A model generated the notes under the pieces. That model had not been told where the DNA came from and did no database searches. It worked only from the letters and a program-made list of their open reading frames with translations. Positions 1 to 11,109 of a stretch of DNA of 64,000 bases are shown piece by piece. Every line of letters starts with the position of its first letter. Position 1 is the first letter of the stretch. Both the position numbers and the translations under genes were made by a program. Source of the DNA: Volvariella volvacea V23 (taxonomy: Eukaryota; Basidiomycota; Agaricomycetes; Agaricales; Pluteaceae); assembly GCA_000349905.1 (NCBI GenBank), contig KB722739.1, positions 2,192,706 to 2,256,705 on the forward strand, read 5' to 3'.

Positions 1-2492
1 GGGGTACCACGATGCCAGTACGCAATTCGTTTCCATGGGTGAGTTTTGCAACAGCACGCTTACATTAGTGGTCTACGTGCTCATGCTTGTGTTTGGCAGC
101 TGGGATACACGGATTACCGTATGCTCGGTGGGCGTGAGTACGCAAAGATTTGACATGCCCGGTGTAGAGCTTTAATTGTTACGCATATCGTCTCCAGCGG
201 CGATCCAACGGGAAGTCCTGATTCGGTAAAAGCGAGCTGGAAGGGTGAGTCAAGACGTTACGACTGAGTGATTGCTCGATTAAGGGTGATGTTAAATTAC
301 GTTTAGGGTACTGTACCCATGCTTGTGAGTTCCAGAATTCTAGGTTTTAATAGTGCAAAAGAACTCACGCTCGTGCAACGCTAGCTGTGCTATTTCCCAC
401 ATGGCATAGAGCTTGTATGCTATTGATGGAGGTGTGCGCTGTTCTCCAGCCTTGACTCCTTTCACCAGCTCATCTCACGACAATAGCAAGCCATCGGGGA
501 TGCTGCGATAGCTATCGCGAACTCTTTCAACTTGACCAATGCGACTGAACAAGAAAAGTGGGATCAAGCAGCTGAAGAGTTGAGGTTTCCGTGAGTCTGC
601 AAACCATGCTGATACGATCCTATTGTGAGTTGCACCATTTAGATTCTGGGACTGGACAGATCCGCGTACCGAGATCGAAGGCCTACCGCGACTGCTCTAC
701 CAGGAAAAAGTGACTATCTACCCACCCACCAGTCGTGAGCCTCTGCTTGTTGACAACCCACTGGCATGTTACAAGTTTGGCTCCACGCTACCGCCTGGAT
801 TTTCAGATATACCCGAGCCGCCAGGAAAGGGTGGGGTGTCTGCGAATACTTACTTTTCAAAGTGGAATCGCACTTATAGGTGGCCAGAGAAGGTCCCAAA
901 AGATCCTAAAGAGGACTATGAAGGGCTGAATGCGTGAGTTATTGGTTGAGATAATAAATGACTGCTTGCTCACCGCCTTAATAGGATGCTAAGAAAGAGC
1001 GCAGCAGGATTAAGATCTCAGGTCGCTATGCTCTTTAGCTTTCCGAGCGATACGGATAGTAGCCAGTATCCTATCATGTAGGTTTCGCGCCGACATCCTT
1101 CCGTGAACCTTGGCTGATGGGCGTGATAGATGGGATGAATTTTCAAACACGCGATTTCAGTCGCAAGAGTCGTGGCCTTCGCCATTTTGTGCGGGTATGT
1201 GGTCTAAGCGCCGCTTGAGGTGATAGGTTAAGGCTGTTTCAGGTTCCCTGGAGAGTTCGCATAATAGCATACACCTCATCCTTGGAGGAATTGGTGCGAT
1301 GGTACGAGCCAGGAACTTGATGAGGGATGTTAGCTGATAACATAGCACCTAGTCCGATCCCGATTATGCGGGTTTCGATCCAATTTTCTTTCTCCATCAC
1401 GCAAACGTCGACCGCATATATGCGCTGTGGGAGTATGTCTATCCGAAGTATTGGATAGGAGATGGGTATCGGGATAATTCTGGGCAGCAAAAACACTTTA
1501 GTGAGCACAGGATACGCATGGCCTAAGCTTGAAGTTTTAATCAAACCTGCGTAATACAGCACAGGAAGAGGGGACATGGGGACAGGTTAATAATGCAATA
1601 TTAAACGACGATACGGATTTAGCACCCTTCAGAATGTCGGAAGATCGGTATTGGGATTCCAATCACAGTCGCTCCTTGGAACGTGAATCAACGGTCCCAA
1701 AGTGTACGTCCAGCGCGACATGTATGTTGGTATTAACCTACAAATGATGCAGATTATACATATCCCCCAGTTGCTGGTGTGCATGTAGATCGACCCGCGA
1801 TAAACGCTGAAAGAGAACAATATCTCAGGGCACTCCAAGCACACTTCGGAATGCATCAAAACTCGCTAATATATACACCACGTAATATAGAACGACCAAC
1901 CTTCTATAGTGCACTTGTTCAGATGACGAGTGCAATGCTCCGCGGAGGCTTTGACCAGTCCAGAATTTTCGTCGTGGCCGTAGAACTCGTCGAACACGCC
2001 TTCAACCGGTCGTATGGTTTGGAAGTGGTGTATAACGAAGGGTCGCCGCAGGAGCACTACGTCGGGCTGGTAACGGTGTTCACTCGGAGAGAGGTCACCG
2101 CATGTGCAGCATGTCGTGTCCGGCGGAATGAGCAGGCTCGAACGCGGGGCATCATCCCAATCCCATCTGCCGTAATAGCTCAGTTGGTAGGAAGCGAGGG
2201 GCTGGGCTGTTATGCTGACGATGACTTGTTAGCAGAGGCATTGGCTTGTAAGCTGAGTGCTAGACTGATCTGTCCTGGTGGGACGGTTCTGGCGAAGGAA
2301 ATGGACCCGACAGAGGGCTATGAGGTGGTGTTTGGTGAGCTTCAGTCGGATACTGCCCCACGGTTAAGTATTTGGTCGTCTACTGTGGTGCCCGAATCCT
2401 ATGTGGATGGGGAAGTTGAGCCATATGGACTCTCTGGATGGAGGAAACACAGGACATTGTTCCTAAACACCTGGGTGAGGAGTGTTGCGTGA
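1..2492 (+). CDS. Tyrosinase (type-3 copper monooxygenase), 5'-truncated by the window edge
   Basis: Oxidises monophenols to o-quinones (melanin or phenolic metabolism). No long ORF exists; I assembled twelve exons: <1-38, 100-133, 198-244, 307-324, 385-431, 487-590, 643-933, 985-1077, 1130-1194, 1243-1301, 1353-1500, 1560-1721, then 1753-2492. Reading frame is kept at every junction with GT-AG introns. Visible motifs: GIHGLPY (first CuA His), YCTHAS (CuA His with the Cys that forms the thioether), FPTWHRA (third CuA His), FWDWTDPR, then Cu[11 protein letters not shown] and [14 protein letters not shown]. The last exon reads as the C-terminal tyrosinase lid domain ([20 protein letters not shown]). 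All six expected copper ligands are present. The usual GGxGHM motif before the CuB loop reads GGIGAM; that His is not a known copper ligand. The start lies left of the window. Family call is firm; individual splice sites are inferred. Confidence 0.92.
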
Positions 2493-2882
2493 TTGGCTAT
2501 ATATATAGGGTCAAGGGTATTCTACCCACCATATGTATTTTATGTGACACAACTAGCAGGTGCAAAACTGAAATGAAATCCATGCACCGGGATGAGGGAA
2601 TCCAGCGAAAACCCCGCCACGATGATCGCGAGTTGGTATTTGTTTGGCTCAGCTGCGTTGATCCCCAACCACGACACAAGGGTTGCACCATGGCCAATGC
2701 ACCAGGATTTCTGGCCCTTTCGCGAGAATCGTTGTCGAGGCAGTGTTATTGGAATTGGGTGTGTTAACTGCCTACCAGTCTACAAATAGACATATGTCTG
2801 CATGCTTGGTCAGCGCTTAATTCAGCCCAGGATGTATAATACACAGGATACAACCCTTTTCCATCTCCCCCACCTAACACAA
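2493..2882. other. Intergenic, tyrosinase to MDR-A1
   Basis: Only short ORFs without recognisable domains. A TATAATA-like run lies near 2833, about 50 bp before the MDR-A1 start, and may be its promoter. Confidence 0.5.
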
Positions 2883-4615
2883 ATGACTATAGTCAGGAAC
2901 GCACGCGTTTTATTCGATTCAATTCCTACAAGTGAGCTTCATCTATTCGTTTTGATCCATTGGCTAACGCAGGGGTGAAAAGGCTACCCCGAGCCAGGCA
3001 AGACAACAGTCTACGACGACTCGCAGACCATCGACCTAAATAATGTACCCCTGAATGGCGGATTTTTGATCAAAACTTTGGTCTTGTCCATCGATCCATT
3101 TATGCGTAGTAAAATGCGAGAGTCTACGATAAAGTCATATTCGGTGGGGATGTCCACGCACATCTAAGAAAGTGGTACTAACACCCTCTTAGGCTCCGTA
3201 CGTTATTGGGAAACCGTGAGTCTGTCTCGCATCCGTCCTATGGGGATGAGTTGATGTGTGTGTGGTTTCGCGTGCCCTAGTATTACGGGGTATGGAGTTG
3301 GTGTGGTCATTCGTTCGGAGAGCGCAGACATGAAAGCAGGTAATCATGTATACGGATTTCTCTGTAAGTGCTTCTTCTCGAGACCAAATCCCCCATATCT
3401 ACGAATGATGGCTCCTTTTTGATTTCTACGATTAACATTTGATTTGACAATCAACACACGAGAAATACAGCGCTATTTCAAGTCTATCCACGCATGGCTT
3501 ACGAATCATAAAGAAGGAGCCTTCACTCCCATGGTCAGTCTATGTCGGTACTGCTGGGATGCCGGGTTAGTAGCTTCGATTTGCATCACATTGACTAGTT
3601 CCAAACAAAAAACACAGGCAAAACCGCCTAGATGACTTGGAAGGAATTTTCTAATGCGAAGAAGGTATGTTCTAGAGTGCAGCTCTCTCGTCTGATGTTC
3701 ACCTCTCATCGATACCCAGGGAGAAACCGCCTTCATCACAACGGGTGGTGGTATGTGCAATGCAATCTGTCATTCAATAACTTACCGTATTTATCTTCCA
3801 AGGTCCTGTGGGGTCGTAAGTATCCAGTAACTCAATCACTTCACTCGTTTAGACAATTAATTCCCACAGTTTTGTTATCCAGCTGGCAAAGACTGCTGGG
3901 CTGAAGGTCATTGCTTCCGCTGGGTCTGAGGAGAAGGTCCAATTCACGAAAAGCCTAGGAGTTGACGTAGCTTTCAACTACAAGACTACTAACACCTGGG
4001 ATGTCTTGGCGAAGGAAGGACCAATTGACATGTGAGTCAGCTCTCAGCGTTACAGACTCCGGTGCTTACGGGCTATATCTCATAAGTTACTGGGACAATG
4101 TTGGTGGACGCACTTTGGAAGCTGCTTTGGAGCACTCGGCTTTATATGCGCGATTCATGGTCAGTATTTTCCATCTCTACTCAGCTGCAGTGGCTAATGA
4201 AATGGCAGGAATGCGGGATGATATCAGGTATTGTCCTATAGATTTAGGACATCCTGTGTGGACTAATTGCGCATTAAACTCCGTAGGCTATAACGGGGAA
4301 TTCTACCCTGTTAAAGTGGGTATAAAATGGACCCGGTGGACTGGATTCTAACTACGCATCCAGAACCTGTCAAAGATTTTCGCGAACTCTCTCTCAGTAA
4401 ACGGATTCATCGTTGGTCGCTTTGAAGCAAAATACGGCGATCAGTTCTATAAAGAAGTACCTCCAAAACTGGTCAGTGGCGAAATCAAGTATACAGAGCA
4501 AATCTGGAGAGGTTTGGATAAGGTTGGAGATGTCCTGCTAGCTGTCCAACGAGGCGAGAATAAGGCAAAGGCAGTTGTTATTGTGGCATATGAAGACCAC
4601 AATGCTTTGCTTTGA
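2883..4615 (+). pseudogene. MDR-A1: alkenal/enone reductase-like gene with in-frame stop
   Basis: Medium-chain dehydrogenase/reductase of the NADPH-dependent alkenal double-bond reductase / leukotriene-B4 dehydrogenase type. Starts MTIVRNARVLFDSIPT and can be followed through about thirteen exons by alignment with copies A2-A4: GYPEPGKTTVYDDSQ-like segment, ITGYGVGVVIRSES, PWSVYVGTAGMPG, GETAFITTGG, cofactor-binding FVIQLAK...LKVIASAGSEEK, FNYKTTN, YWDNVGG and the C-terminal exon ending in EDHNALL. The exon after AGMPG reads GKTA-stop-MTW where copies A3 and A4 have GKTAWMAW: TAG at 3629-3631 replaces a Trp codon. The rest is open and splice sites look normal, so inactivation may be recent. 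It has a short C-terminal extension compared with the other copies. A sequencing error at one base would also explain the stop. Confidence 0.82.
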
Positions 4616-5576
4616 ACTTTTAAATTAGTTTATCACGGCATAAAAAAACCTTTGTATACGAATTAAGGGTGCGACGAAGCGCATTTGGCTGCTCGATAAC
4701 TATTGTGATTAAACTTCGGACTATTGGATCAGCAGGAGACTGACGAAACCTCTTCGTATTGCACCCATCTTATCTCCAGTGAATGACCTAAGGATACGTA
4801 CCTAAATAATTACGACGTTGGCAAAAGTAATAACCGATAAGCTTACAACTATGTTGACATTTCGTAACGATGTTCTAGCGAAGAAAGGAGTACATAAGAG
4901 TACCACAAAGGCACTCAATGGGCTACGATCACATACAGCCTCACAACTTGGTTAGCTTTCGTTCCTTTGAATGAAAGGGAAATCGGACTGTGAGTGGGCG
5001 AAGCACAGAAGATCATTTTTTGGGCATATGGACGAATTATTGCTTGACAAGTTTGACAGTAGTCTTCAGGCCGAGTTAACCTGCTCGAAATCTCATATGA
5101 AGTGGTGGGCAATTTGCTGGGCTTGGGTTTGTAGGTACGGATGCATCCGATCAACTTGGACTTGTTTACGGCTGACTTTTGCCTCTTTGACTTACCCCAC
5201 AACATGATCAGGCCTCGGACTCAATCATCTCAAATTCTCGTTTGAGAACCCTTGGTCAATTCAACATCATAGGTAGGATCTCATAGGAGGTTGTCCCTTT
5301 GTTCTTGCTTATCAATCATGGCCTTCTAGAAGATTGATTCTGGTGATGATTATCGGCTCCAGGGCCTGTCATCCGGGAGATGCAATGACGTGCAAGTCCA
5401 GCTACGAAAGTTGCGCAGTAGCCTACCAATGCTTGGCCAACAGATGCCGTACTAATTCCTTATTGTGATTATCACCGGAATTCTGGAGGGCATAAAGCAG
5501 CGGTCCATGGAAATGGCCCTAGGCGACTGTTGCTCTCCTGACTTTCCTTCTGTCTATCTGGTATTACATTCTACAA
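4616..5576. repeat. Intergenic spacer duplicated between MDR-A copies (unit 1)
   Basis: Aligns in order with the spacer 7149-8570 behind MDR-A2. Shared landmarks are a 'cggactattggatca' run (4717 and 7320 regions), 'atgttgac...gttctag' (4851 and 7460) and a 'gcttatcaatca' run (5309 and 8287). The spacer therefore travelled with the gene in the tandem duplication. ORFs here differ between the two copies and are not conserved, so I call none. Confidence 0.65.
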
Positions 5577-7148
5577 ATGGTCGTCATCAGAAACGCCCGC
5601 GTCTTGTTTAACTCTATCCCCACAGATAAACTTAACATTTACTACCGTCCTGCACAGTTAAATTGAGACAGATACGAAGGGTACCCCGAGCCGGGAAAAA
5701 CGACTATCTATGACGACTCGCAAACCGTCGACCTGGACAACGTACCTCTGAATGGCGGATTTTTGATCAAGACCTTGGTGTTATCTATTGATCCCTATAT
5801 GCGTCATCTGATGCGAGACCCTTCGATAAAGTCGTATTCGGTGAGAATTTTCGAGATTTTCTTAATTTAATGATATTGACCATGTTAATGTAGGATCCAT
5901 ATGTCGTCGGAAAGCCGTGAGCTTGCCTCATATTCAACAGAAATGCGCATATGGCTGACAGTCAACGCGTTTGCCCTTCGGATAGTATCACGGGTTTTGG
6001 TGTTGGAGTTGTAGTCCGCACGGAGACTCCAGATGTCAAGCCAGGCGATCACGTATATGGAAACATTAGTGAGTATCCCATCCTTTTGGATCATATAAAT
6101 CCACATTCTGCTTCGTTAGAGCACGGGGAGTACAGCATTATTTCCAGCATACATGAACCTGGTTTGTCGGGAATTGGATTAAGAATTATCCAAAAAGAGC
6201 CACCGGTAAAACAGCTTGGATGGCCTGGAAGGAGTATGCCCATGCAAAAGCGGTGAGGGGATATTATGTGGTTTCTGGCTCTTAAGGTCGGTACTCACGT
6301 TTACTTCAGGGCGAGACGGCGTTTATCACGACGGGTGGGGGTAAGCCTGCCCTTGAACAAGGTGATCTATCATTTAACTAACTGACTTCGCGATTCTAGG
6401 TCCTGTTGGGTCGTAAGTTGAATCCAGTACCTAACATATGGCCGCATTTACTTATTACCTACAGCTTCGTTATTCAGTTAGCGAAGAATGATGGACTCAA
6501 AGTTATTGCCTCAGCCGGATCTGAAGAGAAGGTTCAATTCATGGAAAGCTTAGGAGCTGATGTAGTCTTTAACTATAAGACTATGGACACTCAGGAAGTC
6601 TTGGCCAAGGAGGGGCCAATTGACATGTAAGCGTTCTTCGAGAATGGGTAACATTTCTGATGCTTACAATGCGTTCTACAAAAGCTATTAGGACAACGTT
6701 GGCGGAAGTGCTCTAGAAGCTGCCCTGGAGTACTCGGCCCCATATGCACGATTCATCGTGAGTTCATGCCGCTTCCACCCTGCTTCAGGTGCTGACACAT
6801 CGAACAGGAATGCGGAATGATAACAGGGTACAATGGGGGGTTCCAACCTGTAAAGGTGAGCACCAGCAAGCCTTGAACACTTCCAGCGTATGATATTCTG
6901 ACATTGCATCTTAGAACCTAATGAAAATAGTCGCAAACTCCATCTCGATCAATGGATTCGTTGTCGGTCAATTTGAGTCGAAATATGCAGATCAATTCTA
7001 CAAAGAGGTCCCTCCAAAGCTAGTTGGTGGCGAAATTAAATATACGGAGGAAATTTGGGGTGGATTGGATAAAGTTGGGGATGCCTTGTTGGCTGTACAG
7101 ACAGGTGATAATAAGGCAAAGGCTGTCATCGTTGTGGCAAATGAGTAA
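5577..7148 (+). pseudogene. MDR-A2: reductase-like pseudogene with internal deletion
   Basis: Second tandem copy, starting MVVIRNARVLFNSIPT. Two defects are visible by comparison with A3 and A4. First, the intron-1 donor is AT at 5626-5627 where A1 and A3 have GT. Second, at about 6200-6205 the sequence jumps from the codons for RIIQKEPP directly to the start of the next exon (gtaaaacagcttggatgg). About 100 bp are missing: the PWSVYVGAAGMPG segment and the following intron. The join shifts the frame and ends at a TGA shortly after. Downstream exons are well preserved (GETAFITTGG, FVIQLAKNDGLKVIASAG, FNYKTMD, YWDNVGG, C-terminal exon 6915-7148 ending VVANE), so the break is probably young. Confidence 0.87.
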
Positions 7149-8570
7149 TTTTTTGCAGTTATTATTGTGGCTGATGATGACAACCACGCTTTGCTTTGGG
7201 CTTTTGGATTAGTATGTCATACTTAAATAAAACTTTGGCCACATGTATACGAATTCAGGATGCTGTGAAGGACATTTGGGCGCCTTGGCCATTGTGATTA
7301 CGCCCGTAGATCTAATTCTCGGACTATTGGATCAATAAGAAACTCACGAGACCCCTGGAGTTATATATAACTCATCTCCCATGAATTGTGACCTATGGGT
7401 GAGGGTGCTTAAACCCATCACGACGCATTGGCAGAAGTGTTGACCCACAAATTTACAACTATGTTGACGTGTCCCGTTGAATGTTCTAGCAAAGGAAGGA
7501 TAAGAAAAGTACACAAGAGGACTACAAAAGCCTTCGTGAGCTTCAATCGTATTGGCTCCACAACTTGGTCAGCCTCGGAAGTATTTGATTCCTTCGAATA
7601 GAAGAGAAATCGGACTATAAGTGGAGGATGCACGGAAGATTGCGATTGCGCACATGGATGAGAACCATTGCTTGGTAAGTTCAGAGCTGAATCAACCCTC
7701 TCTATTCGGCTTGACACGAAATCTCATATGCACGGACTGGTGATAAGACTTGCGTATCTGATAAATCATCAATTTGGGCTTGTTTACAACTGAATTTCCC
7801 CCTTTCTCCCTCTTTGATCTGTATGTCCTTCGGCCGGCAACATGACCAGGACTCGAATTCGATGGCTTTAAATTCTTCTAAGGTCTGATGGAAATCATGG
7901 AAGTCAAGACTTGGGTGCAGGTGCAGGTGCTTAATAACTCTTCGTTAGTTCGACGTCATAGGGGGAGTGCAAGTATGGGATTGTTGGTAGGCTTCTGCTA
8001 CCGTTTCTTCGAATTGTCACGAATTCTGAGCTCGATCAGTTGTCATTGTCCAGGTATTGCAGATTTTAGCGCGTCCTTGCCCACCATTGCAGATTTCGGG
8101 CTTTGGGGGTGGACTGTCATGACCATGCTTGGAGCCCAGGCTGTCCTTTTTGTCGTTGGATACATACCAAAGGCAATGTCTAGCATAGGAATCTCTGCAT
8201 CCCAGAACTCCAATGCACTAAATATCTCATTTTCGATATTCAGCCTTTGGCGCTGGTGGTATGCTTTCCTTCTTTGGACCCGAGAAGGACCCTGCTTATC
8301 AATCACGGCCCGGAGCATTGACCACAAGTGGTCATCGGCTTCAGGACCTCCAATCTGGAGAAGCGCGACGGTGTGCAAGCCAGCTACGAAAATCGCCTAG
8401 CAGTCCACACATCTCGCAGCTTGGTCAGCGGATGCCGTGCTCAACCTTTATTGGACTGCAGCAGGGTTCTGGAAGATATATAAACCAGCTGGAGACGGAA
8501 TATAAGCCTCAAGCTTTACTTCCAACTGCTATTCTCCTGTCTTCTGTCTTTTTGATACCACATTTCACAA
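7149..8570. repeat. Intergenic spacer duplicated between MDR-A copies (unit 2)
   Basis: Diverged copy of spacer 4616-5576, longer by several hundred bases, mostly in 7880-8400. That extra part is open on both strands (170 codons plus, 111 codons minus) but neither translation shows a recognisable domain. It could be a relic or chance; I do not call a gene. Confidence 0.55.
8477..8484 (+). promoter_or_regulatory. TATA box of MDR-A3
   Basis: TATATAAA, 87 bp before the ATG at 8571; spacing is like the other TATA-led genes in this window. Confidence 0.5.
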
Positions 8571-10247
8571 ATGGTCGTCGTCAGAAACGCCCGTGTCTTG
8601 TTCAATTCCATCCCTACAGGTGAATTTGACATTCCCCTGCCCCGAACAGTAAAACTGAAACGTATTCAAAGGTTACCCCGAGCCAAGGAAGGCGACTGTT
8701 TATGACGACTCACAAACAATCGACCTGGACAATGTACCCCTGCGTGGCGGATTTCTGATCAAGACATTGGTATTATCTATTGATCCCTATATGCGCAGCC
8801 TAATGCGAGACCCTTCAATAAAGTCGTATTCGGTGAGAACTTTTAGGATGTTGTCGATTTAGGGATATTGACTGTGTCGTTTAGGATGCATATACTCCTA
8901 GGGAGCCGTGAGTTTACCTTTCATCCAGCGGGAATGTGCATATAACCGATAGCCAACACGTCTCCGCTTTGAATAGTATCACTAGTTTTGGTGTTGGCGT
9001 TGTAGTCCGCACAGAGACTCCAGATGCCAAGCCAGGTGACCACGTATATGGCACCCTAAGTGAGTACCTTGTCCCCCGGATATTGTTCTGGTTTAATAGG
9101 AATGCGCTTTCTGCGTCATTAGAGCATGAGGAGTATAGCATTGCTTCTAGCATATATGAGCCTGGTTTATCGGGCGTTGGACTACGAATTATTCAGCGAG
9201 AGCCTTCGCTACCTTGGTCTGTCTATGTTGGTGCTGCGGGGATGCCAGGTTAGTCGTTTAGTAGCCTCAGTCCACACAAATCTAATTGGCCCGGGTGATT
9301 GAACACAGGTAAAACAGCTTGGATGGCCTGGAAAGAGTTCGCTCATGCAAAAGCAGTGAGTGCATGTTGCATGATTTTTGACTCTTGAGGTCGATGCCCA
9401 CGCATACTTCAGGGCGAGACGGCATTCATCACGACAGGTGGCGGTAAGCAACCCTCGCACGAGATGAACTATCGTTTAACCAACTGTGCTATCCTAGGCC
9501 CTGTTGTGTCGTAAGTTGTATCAACCGATTAACGTTTCATCGCATGTGCTTACCACGTACAGCTTCGTCATCCAACTGGCGAAGAATGCTGGACTAAAGG
9601 TTATCGCATCAGCTGGGTCTGAAGAGAAGGTCGAATTCATGAAAAGCTTAGGGGTAGAATGTGGCCTTTAACTATAAGACTACTGATACTCGAGAAGTCT
9701 TGGCCAAGGAAGGATCAATTGACATGTGAGCATTCTTTGCGATTTTGGTGATATCTCTAATGCTTACAATGCGTGCTACAAAAGCTATTGGGACAACGTT
9801 GGTGGAAGTGCTCTAGAAGCTGCCCTAGAGTATTCATCCGTATATGCACGGTTCATCGTGAGTCCCTATCGCTTCCATCCTTTTCAGGTGCTAATACATT
9901 GAACAGGAATGCGGAATGATAACTGGATACAACGGGGGGTTCCAACCTGTAAAGGTGAATGCCAGGAAGCTTTGAACACCCTGAGAATATATAATCCTGA
10001 CACCGCACCTTAGAACCTGATGAAGATAGTCGCAAACTCCATTTCGGTCAATGGATTCGTCGTCGGTCGATTTGAGTCGAAATACGCGGATCAATTCTAC
10101 AAAGAGGTGCCTCCAAAGCTGGCCAGTGGTGAAATCAAATATATGGAGGAAACCTGGAGGGGTTTGAATAAGGTTGGAGACGCCATGTTGGCTGTACAGA
10201 AAGGTGAAAATAAGGCAAAGGTCGTCGTTATCGTGGCCGATGAGTAA
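8571..10247 (+). pseudogene. MDR-A3: reductase-like gene with +1 frameshift
   Basis: Third tandem copy (MVVVRNARVLFNSIPT). Exons follow the same plan as A4, including PWSVYVGAAGMPG, GKTAWMAWKEFAHAKA, GETAFITTGG, FVIQLAKNAGLKVIASAG, YWDNVGG and the last exon (10015-10247, ending VVVIVADE). In the cofactor-binding exon the segment at 9651-9666 is one base longer than in A1, A2 and A4. The frame shifts after KSLGV and meets TAA within a few codons, before FNYK. The product would lose about the last 140 residues including much of the Rossmann domain. Exon 3 (DAYTPREP) also departs from the D-Y-x-G-x-P pattern of its sisters. A one-base sequencing error remains possible. Confidence 0.8.
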
Positions 10248-11109
10248 TGTTGTTAATCCTTGGCCTTGTATTAGTTATGATATTGGTTATATTCGGATGT
10301 ATTATTAATAACACGATGTGCTATTTTCATGTGAAAGTTAAGATTCAAGTCGGTGACCTGTCAATCAAAGCTTGAGTTTGCATCTGTTTAGCGCCCGATG
10401 CCTTTTCTCTCCCATTGCTGTGCCTTGATAGCTGTATTGGGACTCCGAGATCTTGCGTGAACTAGCACGGGTCACCGTTCGTGACTCGAGACCTTGCTTG
10501 CCTTTTTTTCTGCTTCCGTATTTACTTTCTGTCATCTTCATTCATCGACATGCATGTTCTTCAGGTTGTGTACTCTCGTTCACCATTCTTGTGTGTTGGA
10601 AGATTGCGCCCCCCGTCTCCGGATTTCGAATTTCCAGCAGATCTGTACACCACCTATTGGTCTATCATCACTTGACCGCTCCACAACTGCATGTGCGCAC
10701 ACATCTACGGACAACGGATCACGAAGAGGATTTTTGCGTATGTTTAATGCTTACAGCTGTTTACAACTTGCACGGTCGAGTGTTAGGTGACCTTGCAGCT
10801 TACGCAAGCAAGGCAATTTCACAAGACAGAACTCGCCTCCTTCAAATTGCGACAAGTAGAGGTATTGGTAGGAGGGTGCTTTGACGTGGACTTCGTAAGC
10901 AACTGACGCCCCTTATTGCACCATCGGGAAAGGACAAGGGAAGGGATGCGGTCAACCGGCTATCGCAGTTGCCTTAAATCCACACATCTGAGTAATCCCG
11001 ATCAATCCTCAGGGTATAATACAGGACTTGACAGATATGAGACGCAAACACCAAATCTCAACTACATTTACTATCCCATCCACCTCCTCAGTATTATCAG
11101 CTATTTACG
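10248..11109. other. Intergenic, MDR-A3 to MDR-A4
   Basis: No similarity seen to the other two spacers, so the A4 junction is older or was rearranged. A 143-codon plus ORF at 10453-10884 lacks recognisable motifs. A TATAATA run near 11015, about 95 bp before the A4 start, may be the promoter. Confidence 0.45.

Noticed and set aside
7888..8400. 170-codon plus ORF and 111-codon minus ORF in the A2-A3 spacer
   Set aside because: The homologous spacer at 4616-5576 does not keep either frame and no domain is visible.
10453..10884. 143-codon plus ORF
   Set aside because: Three overlapping frames are open and the translation lacks any motif; likely chance.
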